52,654 nt of DNA, from the NCBI GenBank assembly GCA_038521345.1, contig JBCBKU010000020.1, positions 1-52,654 on the forward strand, in the 5' to 3' direction. A program made the translations under genes and the position numbers. This DNA is from JBCBKU01 sp038521345. GTDB lineage: Bacteria; Pseudomonadota; Alphaproteobacteria; Rhodobacterales; Rhodobacteraceae. Every line of letters begins with the position of its first letter. Positions within the stretch are counted from its first letter, which is position 1. Below are positions 51,054-52,654 of the stretch, in pieces. The notes below the pieces were generated by a model, which saw nothing but the letters and a program-made list of their open reading frames with translations, did no database searches and was not told where the DNA came from.

Positions 51054-51851
51054 ATGCTAAAGTTTGTAGTTATGAGCGATCTTCACCTGGTGGAGGAAGA
51101 CAAGCAGTCCCACGGACTGGACACCTTCGCGCGCCTTGAGCAAGGGATCGAAGCGATCAACGCGCGCCATTCGGACGCTGAGTTTTGCGTCCTTGCGGGT
51201 GATCTTGCCGACCTCGGGTTCGAAGGCGCGGTGGAACCCTACAACCGGCTCAAGGACCTCGTGTCGCGCCTGAGCATGCCGTGTCACATCACCATCGGCA
51301 ACCACGACAAGCGCGAGACATTCGTCTCGATCTTTGGCGAGGATGCAAAGTCCGAGACCGGGTACATTGACAAGGTGATCGACGCGAACGGACATCGTGT
51401 GATCCTGCTCGACTCAGTTCTGGCCGATGACGTCGAAGAGTATCACCACGGCGGGACCTTGGCGGATGAACAATTGGACTGGCTCAAGGCACGGCTGGCC
51501 GAGCATGATGGTCCGGTCGTCGTGGTGTTGCATCACCATGCGAACCCCTTGGGAACCAATGTGGATCGCATCATGCTCGACAACGGTCCGGCCTTTGTCG
51601 ACACGCTCAAGACCCACGGTGATGTCCGTCAGGTGATCGCGGGTCACGTGCACTACACATCGGTCGGCGTATGGCGTGGCATCCCGTTCACCACAACGGC
51701 GGGCACGCATTACGGCGTGACTGTTCCTTTGGATGACAGCAAGACGCGCCGTCTATGGGGACCGGCACAAATCGCAGTCGTTCTGGGCGATGACGAACAA
51801 ACGCTGGTTCACTTCGACAACTACCTCGATGGGAACGCCGTACTGGCTTAA
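51054..51851 (+). CDS. Calcineurin-like phosphodiesterase (GpdQ/CpdA family)
   Basis: This 265-residue class III cyclic-nucleotide/glycerophosphodiester phosphodiesterase has the metal-binding motifs SDLHLVEEDK (D and H ligands), LAGDLADLG, GNHDKRE, LHHHANPLG and AGHVHY. There is no signal peptide. GGAGG precedes the ATG at 51054, which is preferred over one four codons earlier. Next to a ugpB gene and behind a Pho-box-like site, it probably hydrolyses imported glycerophosphodiesters or phospholipid head groups. Confidence 0.88.
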   Translation: MLKFVVMSDLHLVEEDKQSHGLDTFARLEQGIEAINARHSDAEFCVLAGDLADLGFEGAVEPYNRLKDLVSRLSMPCHITIGNHDKRETFVSIFGEDAKSETGYIDKVIDANGHRVILLDSVLADDVEEYHHGGTLADEQLDWLKARLAEHDGPVVVVLHHHANPLGTNVDRIMLDNGPAFVDTLKTHGDVRQVIAGHVHYTSVGVWRGIPFTTTAGTHYGVTVPLDDSKTRRLWGPAQIAVVLGDDEQTLVHFDNYLDGNAVLA

Positions 51852-52419
51852 CCGCCCGCGGTTTCAGAACACTAAGATCTGTCACAAGGGCACGCCTTAC
51901 GTGCGGGTGCCCTCGTGACCATCAACTGCGCGCATGGTCGAGCCTAGGCGCCGTTGGGCTGCGCCAGCCTGCCAAACACATCTGCGAAAGCGCACTACAA
52001 CCACTGTCACGTCGGCTGCGGCGCGCCCGCTGATGAGGTGCGGGCCCGCCAAACCCACGCGAGGCACCACATGAACAGCCGTTCGGATCGCGGGTACTGC
52101 CCCTTGGCATCGCAGAACGCGCATTCGCGCGTCGGACAGACCCGTCGAACAATGCCTCGAATCGCTATTGAGCCTCCGGTGCCTGCGCTCGACGGGTCCC
52201 CGAAGCCCTGTCCGAGCAAGATCGGGGCAGTTTCTCGGCGCGCCCGCACACAATAGCGGAGTCTGTGTAAGGCGCTGGAAACAGTTTTGCGTAGAATCTG
52301 TGAAATTTCGCAAAAAACCCTTTGTTTACAAAGATTTCATTTGGTCGCAGTCGCTGCGTTACGCCTGCTTGGGACGTTGCACTTCGCGAGTTCATTCGCG
52401 AAATACGATGGGGATCCTC
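51852..52419. other. 568-base region before ugpB without a recognisable gene
   Basis: Open frames on both strands (for example 51954-52256) have arginine-, histidine- and cysteine-rich products without family resemblance, so I regard them as chance. The region holds the hairpin at 51881-51919 and the ugpB promoter region. TGTTTAC-AAAG-ATTTCAT at 52323-52340 is a weak Pho-box-like match. I see no tRNA. Confidence 0.5.
51881..51919. terminator. Long hairpin after the phosphodiesterase gene
   Basis: The 13-base arms at 51881-51893 (GTCAC, A, AGGGCAC) and 51907-51919 (GTGCCCT, C, GTGAC) pair with one mismatch around a 13-base loop. It begins 29 bases after the stop codon. No T-run follows, so it may work by Rho, RNA stabilisation or both. 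Confidence 0.6.
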
Positions 52420-52654
52420 ATGACGACGAGATTTATTGGTGCCGTAGCGGCATCTGCACTGATGGCTGGCTCAGCGTATGCCGACGGCCACAAAGTTTCT
52501 TTCGAATACTGGTACGGCCTCGGTGGCTACCTCGGTGAGGTTGTTGCGGAGACATGTGACCGCTTCAACGCCGCGCAGGATCAGTACGAGATCGTCTGCG
52601 TTGGTCAGGAAGGCTATGCAAACGCCGTCCAGAACACGATCGCGGCTTTCCGTG
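52420..52654 (+). CDS. ugpB: UgpB, glycerol-3-phosphate-binding protein (partial)
   Basis: This is the first 78 residues of an ABC transporter substrate-binding protein, cut by the window end. It has a signal peptide (MTTRFIGAVAASALMAGSAYA) and the family start ISFEYWYGLGGYLG-type sequence, here VSFEYWYGLGGYLGE followed by CDRFNAAQDQYEIVCV. UgpB captures sn-glycerol-3-phosphate or glycerophosphodiesters. Permease and ATPase genes are expected beyond the window. Confidence 0.85.
   Translation, partial: MTTRFIGAVAASALMAGSAYADGHKVSFEYWYGLGGYLGEVVAETCDRFNAAQDQYEIVCVGQEGYANAVQNTIAAFR

Noticed and set aside
51954..52256. 100-codon open frame before ugpB
   Set aside because: Its product has no family resemblance, has unlikely composition and lacks a convincing ribosome site.
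1..52654. CRISPR array, IS element, tRNA, rRNA or prophage
   Set aside because: I saw no regularly spaced repeat, transposase, cloverleaf or phage gene; a covariance-model search could still find a small RNA.

Overview
The window looks like the chromosome of a Rhodobacterales (Roseobacter-group) alphaproteobacterium. The evidence is GC-rich coding sequence, a sox cluster in the Paracoccus/roseobacter order (soxT-R-S divergent from soxV-W-X-Y-Z-A-B-C-D-F), an ALAS-type hemA, TRAP and ugp-type transporters, and molybdenum hydroxylases of the cox and isoquinoline oxidoreductase types. No rRNA, tRNA, CRISPR array, insertion sequence or phage gene was seen. Genus and species cannot be read from the sequence.

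Layout. (1) 0.4-4.6 kb: a LysR regulator, a peroxiredoxin-like protein, two small unknown ORFs, a secreted cupin and an AraC regulator. (2) 4.7-9.6 kb: a periplasmic molybdenum hydroxylase (IorA/IorB-like) with a diheme cytochrome, then converging mocA-like and xdhC-like cofactor genes. (3) 9.7-17.1 kb: a form II (AYRGAGR) cox cluster, coxD-coxE-regulator-coxG-coxS-coxL-coxM. A 20-bp perfect palindrome follows the regulator, and a strong terminator ends the cluster. (4) 17.2-30.4 kb: the thiosulfate-oxidising sox cluster, a DUF302 protein and hemA. (5) 30.4-33.3 kb: a minus-strand set with two metallo-beta-lactamase-fold proteins (SoxG/SoxH-like), a Crp/Fnr regulator, a DUF2892 protein and a previously easy-to-miss 27-residue membrane peptide. 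(6) 33.5-38.9 kb: a LysR-controlled TRAP transporter with DUF2848 and DUF1445 enzymes. (7) 39.1-45.2 kb: an eight-gene minus-strand operon encoding a TauABC/SsuABC-like importer whose binding protein carries a C-terminal NosL-like domain, an unknown membrane protein with a Cys-Cys pair, SCO, PCu(A)C, a diheme cytochrome c and a Crp/Fnr regulator. (8) 45.5-48.9 kb: a DUF971 protein, an AprA-like flavoprotein, an AprB-like diferredoxin and a HEAT-repeat protein. (9) 48.9-50.8 kb: FdxA, ferredoxin-NADP reductase and a DsbA-family protein. (10) 51-52.7 kb: a metallophosphoesterase behind a Pho-box-like site and the start of ugpB.

How it fits together. Most of the window is about lithotrophic or supplementary electron supply. 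Sox proteins feed thiosulfate electrons into periplasmic cytochromes. Two molybdenum hydroxylases, matured by the shared MocA/XdhC proteins, may add electrons from organic substrates. hemA sits at the end of the sox operon and may supply heme for the many c-type cytochromes. The shared sequence ATTCR-N6-YGAAT occurs before soxV/soxS (imperfect), soxX, soxB and the soxG/H-like pair, which suggests one SoxR regulon. The least explained part is 39-49 kb, where an importer, copper-delivery proteins, a cytochrome and an AprAB-like flavin/Fe-S pair sit together. I propose this as an undescribed sulfur- or copper-linked redox system. Its substrate is unknown.
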